Assembly: GCA_030039825.1 (NCBI GenBank)
Contig: JASHUV010000135.1
Coordinates: forward strand, 1-10,993
Source: Thermoplasmata archaeon
GTDB lineage: Archaea > Thermoplasmatota > Thermoplasmata > Lutacidiplasmatales > UBA184
Length of the DNA: 10,993 nucleotides
Direction of reading: 5' to 3'
Shown piece after piece: positions 1-5,977 of this stretch (position 1 is the first letter of the stretch; each line of letters starts with the position of its first letter). The position numbers were made by a program, and so were the translations under genes. The notes beneath the pieces are model-generated. The model was not told where the DNA came from, did not search any database, and saw only the letters and a program-made list of their open reading frames with translations.

Positions 1-197
1 ATTCGGTGAGCCTGAACCTGTCCGAGGTCGGAATCAGCGGCGCCGTCGCCATGACCGGGTCCGGCGCGAGCGGCACCTACACCTACTCCGGCGCGGCGAC
101 CGCCCCCACGACCGCGGGAACGTACTACATCTTCCTCACCGCCAAGGACTCCGCCGGACGGACGACGACGACCGCCGTGGCGCTGTCCGCCTCCTAG
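1..197 (+). CDS. 3' end of a secreted, probably pilin-like protein (5' partial)
   Basis: The frame is open from the left edge to a TAG at 195-197, so only about 64 C-terminal residues are visible and the true start is outside the window. The peptide is rich in Thr, Ser, Gly and Ala, with alternating small and aromatic residues (GTYTYSG, then GTYYIFLTAKDSAGRTTTT). This is the look of a beta-sandwich or Ig-like extracellular domain. It has no cysteine, no transmembrane helix and few charges. Archaeal type IV pilins and archaellins often end in such a domain, and two pilin-like genes lie directly downstream on the same strand, so a pilin or other cell-surface protein is the likely identity. The diagnostic N-terminal signal peptide cannot be seen. 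Any other secreted protein with a C-terminal Ig-like domain would look the same. Confidence 0.6.
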   Translation, partial: SVSLNLSEVGISGAVAMTGSGASGTYTYSGAATAPTTAGTYYIFLTAKDSAGRTTTTAVALSAS

Positions 198-216
198 GCG
201 TGCGCCGTACCGGGTC

Positions 217-233
217 CCTCGGCGAGGCCGAGG
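217..233 (+). terminator. Small hairpin after the first gene, possible 3' end signal
   Basis: A perfect 7-bp stem (CCTCGGC at 217-223 with GCCGAGG at 227-233) closes a 3-base loop, 20 bases after the stop codon at 197. No T-rich run follows, and archaeal terminators are usually T-rich tracts rather than hairpins. It may therefore be an RNA stability or processing element, or chance in GC-rich DNA. Confidence 0.25.
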
Positions 234-275
234 TGGCCCGGACCGAGCACGCGGGGCGATGAAACCTCGCGTAGT

Positions 276-305
276 GCTAAATACCAAAGGCCCGCCTTAT
301 TCATG
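276..305 (+). promoter_or_regulatory. TATA box and probable leaderless start of the cysteine-rich pilin
   Basis: An AT-rich element CTAAATAC (277-284) stands out in a GC-rich background. Its centre lies about 24 bases upstream of the ATG at 303, which is close to the normal archaeal TATA-to-start distance. The transcript would therefore begin at or next to the start codon. The bases before the ATG (CCCGCCTTATTC) hold no GGAGG-like sequence, which fits a leaderless mRNA. A second in-frame ATG lies at 309 and could be used instead. Confidence 0.5.
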
Positions 306-1058
306 CGGATGAAGACGTACCGGCGCTCCCGGCGGGGGGTCTCGGGCATCATCGCCACGATCCTCCTGGTCGCGATCACCATCGCGGCCGGGGTCGCGCT
401 CTGGACGTTCCGGATCGTCTCCCTTCCCTACGCTCCCCCGACGTTCACGTACGTCGCCCAGGGGGGAGTGCCCGAGCCGGTCTACGGGGACGGCACCGAC
501 TGCTCGGGCGGGGGTTTCGGCGACACGGGGAACCAGGTCTGCCTGACGCTCCCGGCGACCCTCCTGATCATCAGCTCCCACGATCCCGAGGACATCCCGT
601 TAACGAACCTCTTCTTCGACATGACGTGCAACGGCACCACCTACCTGAGCGCGAGCTTCGCCTCGATCGAGTGGGTGCCGGGGGAGAACGCCGCTCCGGG
701 CGCCGGGGCCCCCGAGCTCGGGAGCTGCGGGACGTTCCTGCCGCCCCGGGCCTACTTCGACCGGCTCGCGTTCTTCGACCAGGCCACCCCGGGGGCCACG
801 TCGCTCGAGGTCGGCGACATGATCGTGATCTACGACAAGACGTTCTACTGCGACGACAACGGCGTCGTCACGAGCTGCGACGAGGACTTCCACGGCTTCC
901 CGCCGTGGTGCATCTCCGGCGGGGCGAACTGCCAACTCCGGATCCAGTACGAGACCCCCGACGAGAACGTCACGGTCGCGAACATCCCGATGACGGACTT
1001 CTCCGCGGTCGGATGTCCCCCCTCGTGCTACCAATCGATGCCGGCCGCGCCCTCCTGA
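303..1058 (+). CDS. Archaeal type IV pilin, cysteine-rich
   Basis: This 251-residue protein begins with a basic stretch (residues 4-11, KTYRRSRR), a glycine at 12, then a hydrophobic helix VSGIIATILLVAITIAAGVA. This is the class III signal peptide of archaeal type IV pilins: prepilin peptidase cuts after Gly12, and the helix both anchors the subunit in the membrane and packs the filament core. The remaining ~215 residues would face outward. They hold ten cysteines (for example TDC, VCL, MTC, FYC, TSC, PWC, NCQ, GCP, SCY), an even number that suits disulfide bonds, and two N-glycosylation sequons (NGT, NVT). The ATG at 303 suits the upstream TATA box as a leaderless start. It stands between another likely surface-protein gene and the pilus assembly operon, so it is a plausible major or minor subunit of that pilus. 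Which one cannot be told from sequence. Confidence 0.85.
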   Translation: MRMKTYRRSRRGVSGIIATILLVAITIAAGVALWTFRIVSLPYAPPTFTYVAQGGVPEPVYGDGTDCSGGGFGDTGNQVCLTLPATLLIISSHDPEDIPLTNLFFDMTCNGTTYLSASFASIEWVPGENAAPGAGAPELGSCGTFLPPRAYFDRLAFFDQATPGATSLEVGDMIVIYDKTFYCDDNGVVTSCDEDFHGFPPWCISGGANCQLRIQYETPDENVTVANIPMTDFSAVGCPPSCYQSMPAAPS

Positions 1059-1126
1059 CGACCGCTCTCCCGCTTCGCGCCCCGCGAGCCCTCCGGTCGG
1101 GGAGTCGACGGGTCCGCCCGGCGCGA

Positions 1127-1168
1127 CGACCCGACCCTTCCCGCCCGCGCCCCCGGACGGTCGGGTCG
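1127..1168 (+). repeat. 10-bp perfect inverted repeat (large hairpin)
   Basis: CGACCCGACC (1127-1136) pairs perfectly with GGTCGGGTCG (1159-1168) across a 22-base C-rich loop. It begins about 70 bases after the pilin stop codon. It could end or protect the pilin transcript. No T run follows. The stem is long enough to be more than the usual background of short GC hairpins, but its role is inference. Confidence 0.45.
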
Positions 1169-1207
1169 AACCGTGTCCCGGAGGCCCTCCATCCCTCTTC
1201 GGGCGGG

Positions 1208-1230
1208 GCCGCCCGCGGGCACCGGGCGGC
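1208..1230 (+). repeat. 8-bp inverted repeat with short loop
   Basis: GCCGCCCG (1208-1215) pairs with CGGGCGGC (1223-1230) around a 7-base loop. It is all G and C and lies in the same untranslated spacer as the larger hairpin. Short stems of this kind arise by chance in such sequence, so this is a weak call on its own. Confidence 0.3.
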
Positions 1231-1326
1231 GGCCTCCGCGGCGTCGACCGGTCGGCCCTCCTCCGCGGGGTCGATCCGGGCGTCGGACGGCCGGGGCGGG
1301 GCGGCCGGAGCCGGTCAGTGAGAGCG

Positions 1327-1334
1327 TTTATATG
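1327..1334 (+). promoter_or_regulatory. TATA box of the pilus operon
   Basis: TTTATATG at 1327-1334 is close to the archaeal TATA consensus and is the clearest one in the window. With a normal spacing of about 25 bases, transcription would start near 1355-1358, giving a leader of about 30 bases before the GTG at 1389. A second AT-rich element (TTTTACTAT, 1348-1356) could be the initiator region, or a second TATA box giving a start close to 1380. All genes from 1389 to 8676 lie within 16 bases of each other or overlap, so this promoter probably drives them all. Confidence 0.6.
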
Positions 1335-1336
1335 GC

Positions 1337-1348
1337 ACGGTCGACCGT
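1337..1348. promoter_or_regulatory. 12-bp perfect palindrome, candidate operator
   Basis: ACGGTCGACCGT reads the same on both strands. It begins 3 bases after the TATA box and ends just before the predicted transcription start, where a bound dimeric regulator would block RNA polymerase recruitment in an archaeal promoter. No regulator gene is visible in the window. Position and perfect symmetry are seen; operator function is inferred. Confidence 0.4.
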
Positions 1349-1388
1349 TTTACTATCCCGGCCGGGCCGTTCCGGGGGGGTCGATCGC

Positions 1389-2318
1389 GTGAATCGGGCA
1401 CGACGGGGCGTCAAGGCGCGGCAGTTCCGACGCCGGATGGGTCGCGACCGGCGCGCCGTCGTGTCGGTGGTCGGCACGCTGCTCTCGCTCCTCGTCTTCT
1501 TCGCGCTGTTCGGGATCTTCCTGACCCAGGTGGCCCCCGTCTGGATGTCGGAGAACGAGGAGGCGCTCACCGTCCAGCTCGAGTCCTCGCTCGGGAACCT
1601 CAAGGCGGACATCGACACCCAGGTGACGGAGGGCGGGCCGTCGGTCCTCTCCGTGCCGTTCCAGCTCAATTCGGCGACGATCCCGCTCCTCGCCCAGCCG
1701 ACGTCGGCGTACTTCTCGTTCATCCCCGGCGCGATCGGCATCTTCTCCAACGTGACGATGCAGCCGGCGCCGGGAGCGACGGGCCACTCGATCTTCACCG
1801 AGAACATCAGCCTCGGGGTCTTCACCCTCGTCGTCCCCAACCGGTACTACGCCCCGCAGACCTTCTCGATGGAGAACGACGCCGTCATCCAGTCCCAGGG
1901 GACCGGCCAGCAGGTCATCGAGTTCCCCCCGACCTTCTCGCTCAACAGCACCCCCTCCGGGATCGACCTGACCGCCTCCATCGTCGACCTCACCGGGACG
2001 TCGACCCAGTCGACCGGCCTCGGCACCCAGGAGGTCTTCTCGCACTTCGTGACCACCCAGAGCATCGAGAGCACGAGCGCGAACCACGAGCTCAACGCGA
2101 CGTTCACCGAGGGGACGAGCTACCCGTGCGCCTGGACCCAGTTCCTCTCCTCGACGCTGAACGCGTCGGGGGTCTCGGTCACCCACACGATCACGCCGTC
2201 GAGCTGCCCGACGTCCGTCCCGAGCCCGGTCCCGGTCAAGATCACCTTCCGCGGGCTCACCCAGTTCACGCTCATCTACTCCGAGATCCGCGTGGTCATC
2301 GGCGTGGGCACCGAGTGA
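1389..2318 (+). CDS. Pilin-like membrane-anchored surface protein, first gene of pilus operon
   Basis: From the GTG at 1389 this encodes 309 residues; an ATG at 1437 would give 293. I chose the GTG because it is the first start after the predicted transcription start and a G-run (1374-1380) lies 8 bases before it, but the evidence is weak. A basic stretch (GRDRRA) precedes a single hydrophobic helix (VVSVVGTLLSLLVFFALFGIFL), then VWMSENEEALTVQ and a long extracellular part. This resembles the archaeal pilin/flagellin-like group with a shortened class III signal. The cut site is not a clean Gly but probably Ala in RRA|VVS. The outer part is rich in Ser and Thr, with five N-glycosylation sequons (NVT, NIS, NST, NAT, NAS) and only two cysteines. 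It ends 13 bases before the ATPase start, so it is likely a minor pilin or a pilus anchor of the machine encoded downstream. The exact role is unknown. Confidence 0.75.
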   Translation: MNRARRGVKARQFRRRMGRDRRAVVSVVGTLLSLLVFFALFGIFLTQVAPVWMSENEEALTVQLESSLGNLKADIDTQVTEGGPSVLSVPFQLNSATIPLLAQPTSAYFSFIPGAIGIFSNVTMQPAPGATGHSIFTENISLGVFTLVVPNRYYAPQTFSMENDAVIQSQGTGQQVIEFPPTFSLNSTPSGIDLTASIVDLTGTSTQSTGLGTQEVFSHFVTTQSIESTSANHELNATFTEGTSYPCAWTQFLSSTLNASGVSVTHTITPSSCPTSVPSPVPVKITFRGLTQFTLIYSEIRVVIGVGTE

Positions 2319-2321
2319 GGG

Positions 2322-2326
2322 GGAGG
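2322..2326 (+). promoter_or_regulatory. Ribosome binding site of the first ATPase
   Basis: GGAGG at 2322-2326 stands 5 bases before the GTG at 2332 and decides this GTG as the start. The same GGAGG and 5-base spacing recur at the two following genes. Confidence 0.75.
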
Positions 2327-2331
2327 TTCGG

Positions 2332-4005
2332 GTGAGCAGCTCGTCGTTCCGGGTCAAGATCCCCCGTACCCCCTCCGAGGAGCGGGGCGCGAGCGCCGGC
2401 CCCGCCACGGCGGAGGGCGACGACCTCCCCGGGACGTTCATCACGGCGATGCCGCCGCTGGCGGGACCGGAGGTCAAGGAGCTCCAGGTCTCGGCGATCC
2501 ACCCGCCGTACGCCTACGGCCGGATCAGCTACAACGAGCAGAAGAAGGAGTACCTCTACGAGGTCATCGAACCCCAGCTCTCCGCGCACGAGCGCGACCT
2601 CGTCGAGCACCTCAAGGCGACCCTGACCCAGATCATGGGCCCAGAGGTCGCCTCGATGTCGCTCGCCGACAAGCGGACCTACATCCGCGGCGAGGTCGAG
2701 GGCTACCTCAAGAGCCGGGAGATGACCGTGGGGCCGCTCTCGGTGGAGCGGATCATCTACTACATCCAGAGGGACTTCGTCGGCTACGGGCCGGTCGACG
2801 CGCTGATCTCCGATCCCGAGGTGGAGGACATCTCCTGCGACGGCGTCGACGTTCCGCTGTTCGTCTTCCACGGGGCGTTCGAATCGGTGAAGTCGAACGT
2901 GTTGTTCTCCGACGAGGACACGCTCAATTCCTTCATCGTCTCGCTCGGGCAGCGCTGCGGCAAGGCGGTCAGCGTCTCGGCCCCGATCCTCGACGGCACG
3001 ACCCCGGAGGGGCACCGCGTCCAGGCGACGTACGCCCGCGAGGTCACGACGCGCGGGGCGAGCTTCACGATCCGACGGTTCAAGGAGCGGCCGTTCACCC
3101 CGGTCGACCTCATCACGACGGGGAGCGCCTCGAAGGAGATGATCGCCTACCTGTGGCTCGCGGCCGAGCAGGGCGAGTCGCTGATCATCTGCGGCGGCCC
3201 GGCGTCCGGCAAGACGAGCACGCTCAACGCCGTCGCGCTGTTCATCCCCCCGACCTCCAAGATCGTCTCCATCGAGGACACCCGCGAGGTGAACCTCCCG
3301 CACGAGAACTGGATCCCGGGCGCCACGCGCAGCGGCACGGGGGACCGTGGCCCGGACGGCAAGGCCGCCGGCGAGGTCGACATGTTCGACCTCGTGCGGG
3401 CCGCCCTCCGGCAGCGCCCGAACTACATCATCGTCGGGGAGGTGCGGGGAAAGGAGACTTACACGATGTTCCAGGCGATGGCGACGGGCCACACCACCTA
3501 CTCGACGATGCACGCCGACAGCGTGAAGTCGATGGTGAACCGGCTCGAGAATCCCCCGATCAACACCCCGCGCATCCTGCTCTCGGCGCTGAACAACGTG
3601 ATCATCCAGGTCCAGGCCCGGACCGACAAGGGCGTCGTCCGCCGGATCAAGCAGATCCTCGAGATCGTCGGGTTCGAGCCCGAGACGAACGAGCTCATCA
3701 CGAACACCGTCTACGAGTGGGACCCCGGCACCGACACGTTCGTGTTCAAGGGCCACTCCTTCCTGTTTGACAAGATCATGGAACTGAAGAACCTCACCCA
3801 CGAGGAGATGGACGCCGAGTTCGACCGACGCGTCACCGTCCTCGACTTCCTCGCGAGGCGGAAGATCAACGACCACCGGGCGCTGTGGAAGGCGGTCACG
3901 GCCTACTACAAGGACCCGACCGGCGTCCTCAACATCCTGAAGGCCGACAACGCGCCCGGCCCGGTCCGGGCCGCCGGCGCGCCCGCCCCCGAGGAGGAGG
4001 CCTAG
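2332..4005 (+). CDS. Type II/IV secretion (TadA/GspE-like) pilus assembly ATPase, first copy
   Basis: This 557-residue cytoplasmic ATPase belongs to the VirB11/GspE superfamily that powers archaeal pili and archaella. The N-terminal ~145 residues form the family's variable domain, with the block KKEYLYEVIEPQLSA. The central N-domain of the motor includes PEVEDISCDGVDVPLFVFH. The catalytic domain carries Walker A GGPASGKT (288-295), the Asp box IVSIEDTRE (311-319), Walker B YIIVGEVRG (365-373, Glu370) and a full His box GHTTYSTMHADS (386-397, His387 and His394). All catalytic motifs are intact. The tetracysteine zinc site of bacterial GspE/PilB is absent, as is usual in archaeal forms. The C-terminal end is Ala/Pro-rich and acidic. 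It is followed with no gap by the platform protein genes, so it is probably the assembly motor of this pilus. ArlI of archaella is a relative, but no other archaellum genes are here. Confidence 0.93.
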   Translation: MSSSSFRVKIPRTPSEERGASAGPATAEGDDLPGTFITAMPPLAGPEVKELQVSAIHPPYAYGRISYNEQKKEYLYEVIEPQLSAHERDLVEHLKATLTQIMGPEVASMSLADKRTYIRGEVEGYLKSREMTVGPLSVERIIYYIQRDFVGYGPVDALISDPEVEDISCDGVDVPLFVFHGAFESVKSNVLFSDEDTLNSFIVSLGQRCGKAVSVSAPILDGTTPEGHRVQATYAREVTTRGASFTIRRFKERPFTPVDLITTGSASKEMIAYLWLAAEQGESLIICGGPASGKTSTLNAVALFIPPTSKIVSIEDTREVNLPHENWIPGATRSGTGDRGPDGKAAGEVDMFDLVRAALRQRPNYIIVGEVRGKETYTMFQAMATGHTTYSTMHADSVKSMVNRLENPPINTPRILLSALNNVIIQVQARTDKGVVRRIKQILEIVGFEPETNELITNTVYEWDPGTDTFVFKGHSFLFDKIMELKNLTHEEMDAEFDRRVTVLDFLARRKINDHRALWKAVTAYYKDPTGVLNILKADNAPGPVRAAGAPAPEEEA

Positions 4006-4010
4006 ATGGC
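3996..4010 (+). promoter_or_regulatory. Stop-start junction with embedded ribosome site (copy 1)
   Basis: GGAGGCCTAGATGGC holds the GGAGG ribosome site within the last Glu-Ala codons of the ATPase, its TAG stop, and the next ATG directly after with no base between. The layout favours re-initiation by ribosomes that finish the ATPase. The identical 15 bases occur again at 4971-4985. Confidence 0.7.
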
Positions 4011-4980
4011 CGCCCCCGGGGGCCCCGACGGGGACGACGGGCCGCTACCGGACGCCGCGCCGGTCCGCCTCGTCCGGGTCGCCCGGGGCTCGCAACCGAC
4101 CCACGCGGCCCTGACCGGCTTCCAGCAGTGGGCCTGGCGGACGTTCCGCGAGACCGTCCTCCGCCACCCGCCGGACCCGTCGCTCGACGAGGCGCTCGCC
4201 AAGGCCCACATGCGCCTGCGGGGCGACGAGTACCTGGCCCAGGTCTACGCGACGACGCTCCTCGCGGGCCTCGGGCTCGCCGTCGCGGGGATCGCGATCT
4301 TCGCCGTCCTCGCCCTCTCGGGCCTCGCCCTCTTCGGGGCGATCTTCGACGTCCTCATCCCCGTCGCGGCGACGCCGCTCGTCTTCCTCATGATGCAGGG
4401 CGCGCCGGGTCGGGTCGCGAAGGCCCGCGGCCGCCGGATCGACGCGAGGATCTCCTCGGCGATGAGCTTCGTGAGCGCGATGGCCTCGGCCGACGTCAAC
4501 GTCGACCAGATCTTCCGCGAGCTCGCCCGCCAGAAGATCTACGGGGACGTCGCGGAGGAGGCCGCGTGGATCACCCGCGACACCGAGCTCCTCGGCGTCG
4601 ACATCCTGACCGCCCTCAAGGACGGGGCGACCCGGACGCCCTCGAAGCGCTGGCAGGAGTTCCTGCAGGGCGTCGTGACGACGGCGACGAGCGGGGGGCA
4701 GCTGAAGCCCTACTTCCTGCTCAAGACCGAGCAGTTCGAGCAGGAGCACAAGCTCGAGATGCTCCGGCGGGTCGAGACGATGGGCCTCTTCGCCGAGACG
4801 TTCGTCACCGTCGTCGTGGCGTTCCCTCTCTTCCTCGTGATCATCATCGCCATCTTCGCCATCATCGGCAGCGGCGGGAGCTTCATGATCGAGATCCTCT
4901 TCCTGATCGTCGGGGTGATGATCCCCGTCTCCCAGGTCGGGTTCATCATCCCGATGCAGTCGCTCGCCTCGGAGGCCTAG
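4006..4980 (+). CDS. GspF/TadC-like pilus platform membrane protein, first copy
   Basis: The 324-residue product has the layout of the type II secretion F (T2SSF) family, the inner-membrane platform on which the ATPase acts. A ~80-residue soluble N-terminus contains ALAKAHMRLRGDEYLAQVY. Two hydrophobic helices follow at about 83-105 and 107-130. A cytoplasmic helical domain comes next (about 136-260, with ISSAMSFVSAMASADVNVDQ, then RWQEFLQGVVTTATSGG). Two final helices lie at about 266-288 and 293-316. The size matches one TadB or TadC unit (~300 residues), about half the length of ArlJ or GspF-type double-domain proteins. The next gene supplies a second such unit, so the two probably pair. 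The ATG directly abuts the ATPase stop, with the ribosome site inside the upstream gene. The start is well supported. Confidence 0.88.
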   Translation: MAAPGGPDGDDGPLPDAAPVRLVRVARGSQPTHAALTGFQQWAWRTFRETVLRHPPDPSLDEALAKAHMRLRGDEYLAQVYATTLLAGLGLAVAGIAIFAVLALSGLALFGAIFDVLIPVAATPLVFLMMQGAPGRVAKARGRRIDARISSAMSFVSAMASADVNVDQIFRELARQKIYGDVAEEAAWITRDTELLGVDILTALKDGATRTPSKRWQEFLQGVVTTATSGGQLKPYFLLKTEQFEQEHKLEMLRRVETMGLFAETFVTVVVAFPLFLVIIIAIFAIIGSGGSFMIEILFLIVGVMIPVSQVGFIIPMQSLASEA

Positions 4981-4985
4981 ATGGC
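4971..4985 (+). promoter_or_regulatory. Stop-start junction with embedded ribosome site (copy 2)
   Basis: The same GGAGGCCTAGATGGC as at 3996-4010 joins the two platform genes: a GGAGG inside the last codons, TAG, then ATG with no gap. It implies tight translational coupling of the two membrane proteins. Confidence 0.7.
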
Positions 4986-5961
4986 GACGGCGAAGGTCTC
5001 CTCGGGCTTCATCGACGCCCACGCCGCCCGCGCGGCCCAGGCGCTCATCCCGCAGAAGGAGACCCCGAAGCTCCGCAAGGAGCTCAAGATCCTCGTCCTC
5101 GGCTCGGCCGGGGCCGTCGTGATGTTCCTCATCGGGGTCCTGAACCTCGCCGGGGCCATCGCGACGCCGCTCGCCCCGGGCGAGGCGCTCGGGACGAACC
5201 CCGGGATCGACTTCTTCGTCCTCGGTGCCGTCCTCATCCTCGGGCCGTTCGGCTTCGCCGAGACGGCGCGGATCCGGCGGATCGACAAGATCGAGGAGCG
5301 CCTCCCCGACTTCCTGCGGGACGTCGCCGAGGCCGGACGCTTCGGGATGACCCTCCCCGACGCCATCATCGTCGCCTCCCGGGGCCGCTACGGCCTCCTG
5401 ACCGACGAGATCAAGCGGATGGCGAGCCAGCTCGAGTGGGGGGTGCCGGTCGCGACGGCCCTCCACCTCTTCGAGGAGCGCGTCCCCACGCCGCTCGTCC
5501 AGCGCGTCGTCTCGATCATCACGCGGGCGAACGAGGCCGGCGGCAACGTCGCCGACGTCCTCACGATGGTCGCGCACGACACCCGCGAGGTCCAGAACCA
5601 GCTCGCGGCGCGGAAGATCTCGATGCTGACCTACGTGACGGTCATCTACATCTCGTTCTTCGTCTTCCTCGTCACGATCTACATCATGGCGGCCGTCTTC
5701 CTCCCCCAGATGGTCGTCGCCGGGCAGGGCATCGCCGCGTCGAGCCTGTCGAGCGGCGGGGCCGTCACGCTCTCCTTCACGCTCGTGCCGGCGCTCTTCA
5801 TCGCCTTCCTGATCGCCGTCATCGTCCACGCGATCGGGGACGGCATCATGGCCGGGGTCCTCTTCTCCGGGAAGTACGCCGAGGGCTTCCAGCACGCGAC
5901 GATCATGCTGATCGCGGGCTGGGCGATCATGCGCTTCGTCGTCCCCCCGATCGGGGGCTAG
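4981..5961 (+). CDS. GspF/TadC-like pilus platform membrane protein, second copy
   Basis: This 326-residue T2SSF-family protein has a basic N-terminus, helices at about 37-59 and 76-93, a cytoplasmic domain (about 97-215), and helices at about 218-241, 266-285 and 305-323. The last is an extra helix compared with its upstream neighbour. The cytoplasmic part shows the family pattern clearly: a charged entry (RIRRIDKIEERLPDFLRDVA), a LEWGVPVATALHLF stretch, and IITRANEAGGNVADVLTMVA. In this family the pattern corresponds to the GG-containing helical bundle that touches the ATPase. It starts immediately after the TAG of the first platform gene and is followed 16 bases later by the second ATPase. 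It likely forms a heteromeric platform with the upstream protein, as TadB and TadC do in bacterial Tad pili. The pairing is inference from order and size. Confidence 0.9.
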   Translation: MATAKVSSGFIDAHAARAAQALIPQKETPKLRKELKILVLGSAGAVVMFLIGVLNLAGAIATPLAPGEALGTNPGIDFFVLGAVLILGPFGFAETARIRRIDKIEERLPDFLRDVAEAGRFGMTLPDAIIVASRGRYGLLTDEIKRMASQLEWGVPVATALHLFEERVPTPLVQRVVSIITRANEAGGNVADVLTMVAHDTREVQNQLAARKISMLTYVTVIYISFFVFLVTIYIMAAVFLPQMVVAGQGIAASSLSSGGAVTLSFTLVPALFIAFLIAVIVHAIGDGIMAGVLFSGKYAEGFQHATIMLIAGWAIMRFVVPPIGG

Positions 5962-5965
5962 GAGG
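5961..5965 (+). promoter_or_regulatory. Ribosome binding site of the second ATPase, long spacing
   Basis: GGAGG (5961-5965, extended to GGAGGGG) overlaps the last base of the upstream stop codon and lies 12 bases before the ATG at 5978. The other three operon genes show tighter spacing, so this start may be used less efficiently. No alternative start codon lies closer. Confidence 0.5.
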
Positions 5966-5977
5966 GGCGCGACGACG

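Larger units (their letters stand above)
1059..1388 (+). other. GC-rich spacer with hairpins, ending in a promoter
   Basis: These 330 bases lie between the stop of the pilin and the start of the next gene. I see no credible coding sequence: frames are open here only because stop codons are rare at this base composition, and their translations are Arg/Pro/Gly-rich with no domain. The left two thirds hold strong inverted repeats (1127-1168, 1208-1230) and long G or C runs. The right end (1326-1388) turns AT-richer and carries a TATA box and a palindrome. The stretch most likely contains the pilin 3' UTR and the operon's regulatory region. A structured small RNA is possible but unsupported. Confidence 0.6.

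Noticed and set aside
626..1321. Open + strand frame overlapping the pilin and running into the spacer
   Set aside because: Its translation is Arg/Pro/Gly-rich and out of frame with the recognisable pilin. It has no start signal.
1173..1388. Upstream extension of the pilin-like gene to a start at 1173 or the ATG at 1332
   Set aside because: The extension would encode Arg/Pro/Gly-rich sequence before the signal-like segment and would include the TATA box itself. The ATG at 1332 overlaps the TATA element.
4981..5961. Archaellum identity (ArlI/ArlJ) for the ATPase and platform genes
   Set aside because: ArlJ is one larger protein and no other archaellum genes (ArlF, ArlG, ArlH) are present. 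Two ~325-residue platform proteins fit a Tad/Epd-like pilus better.
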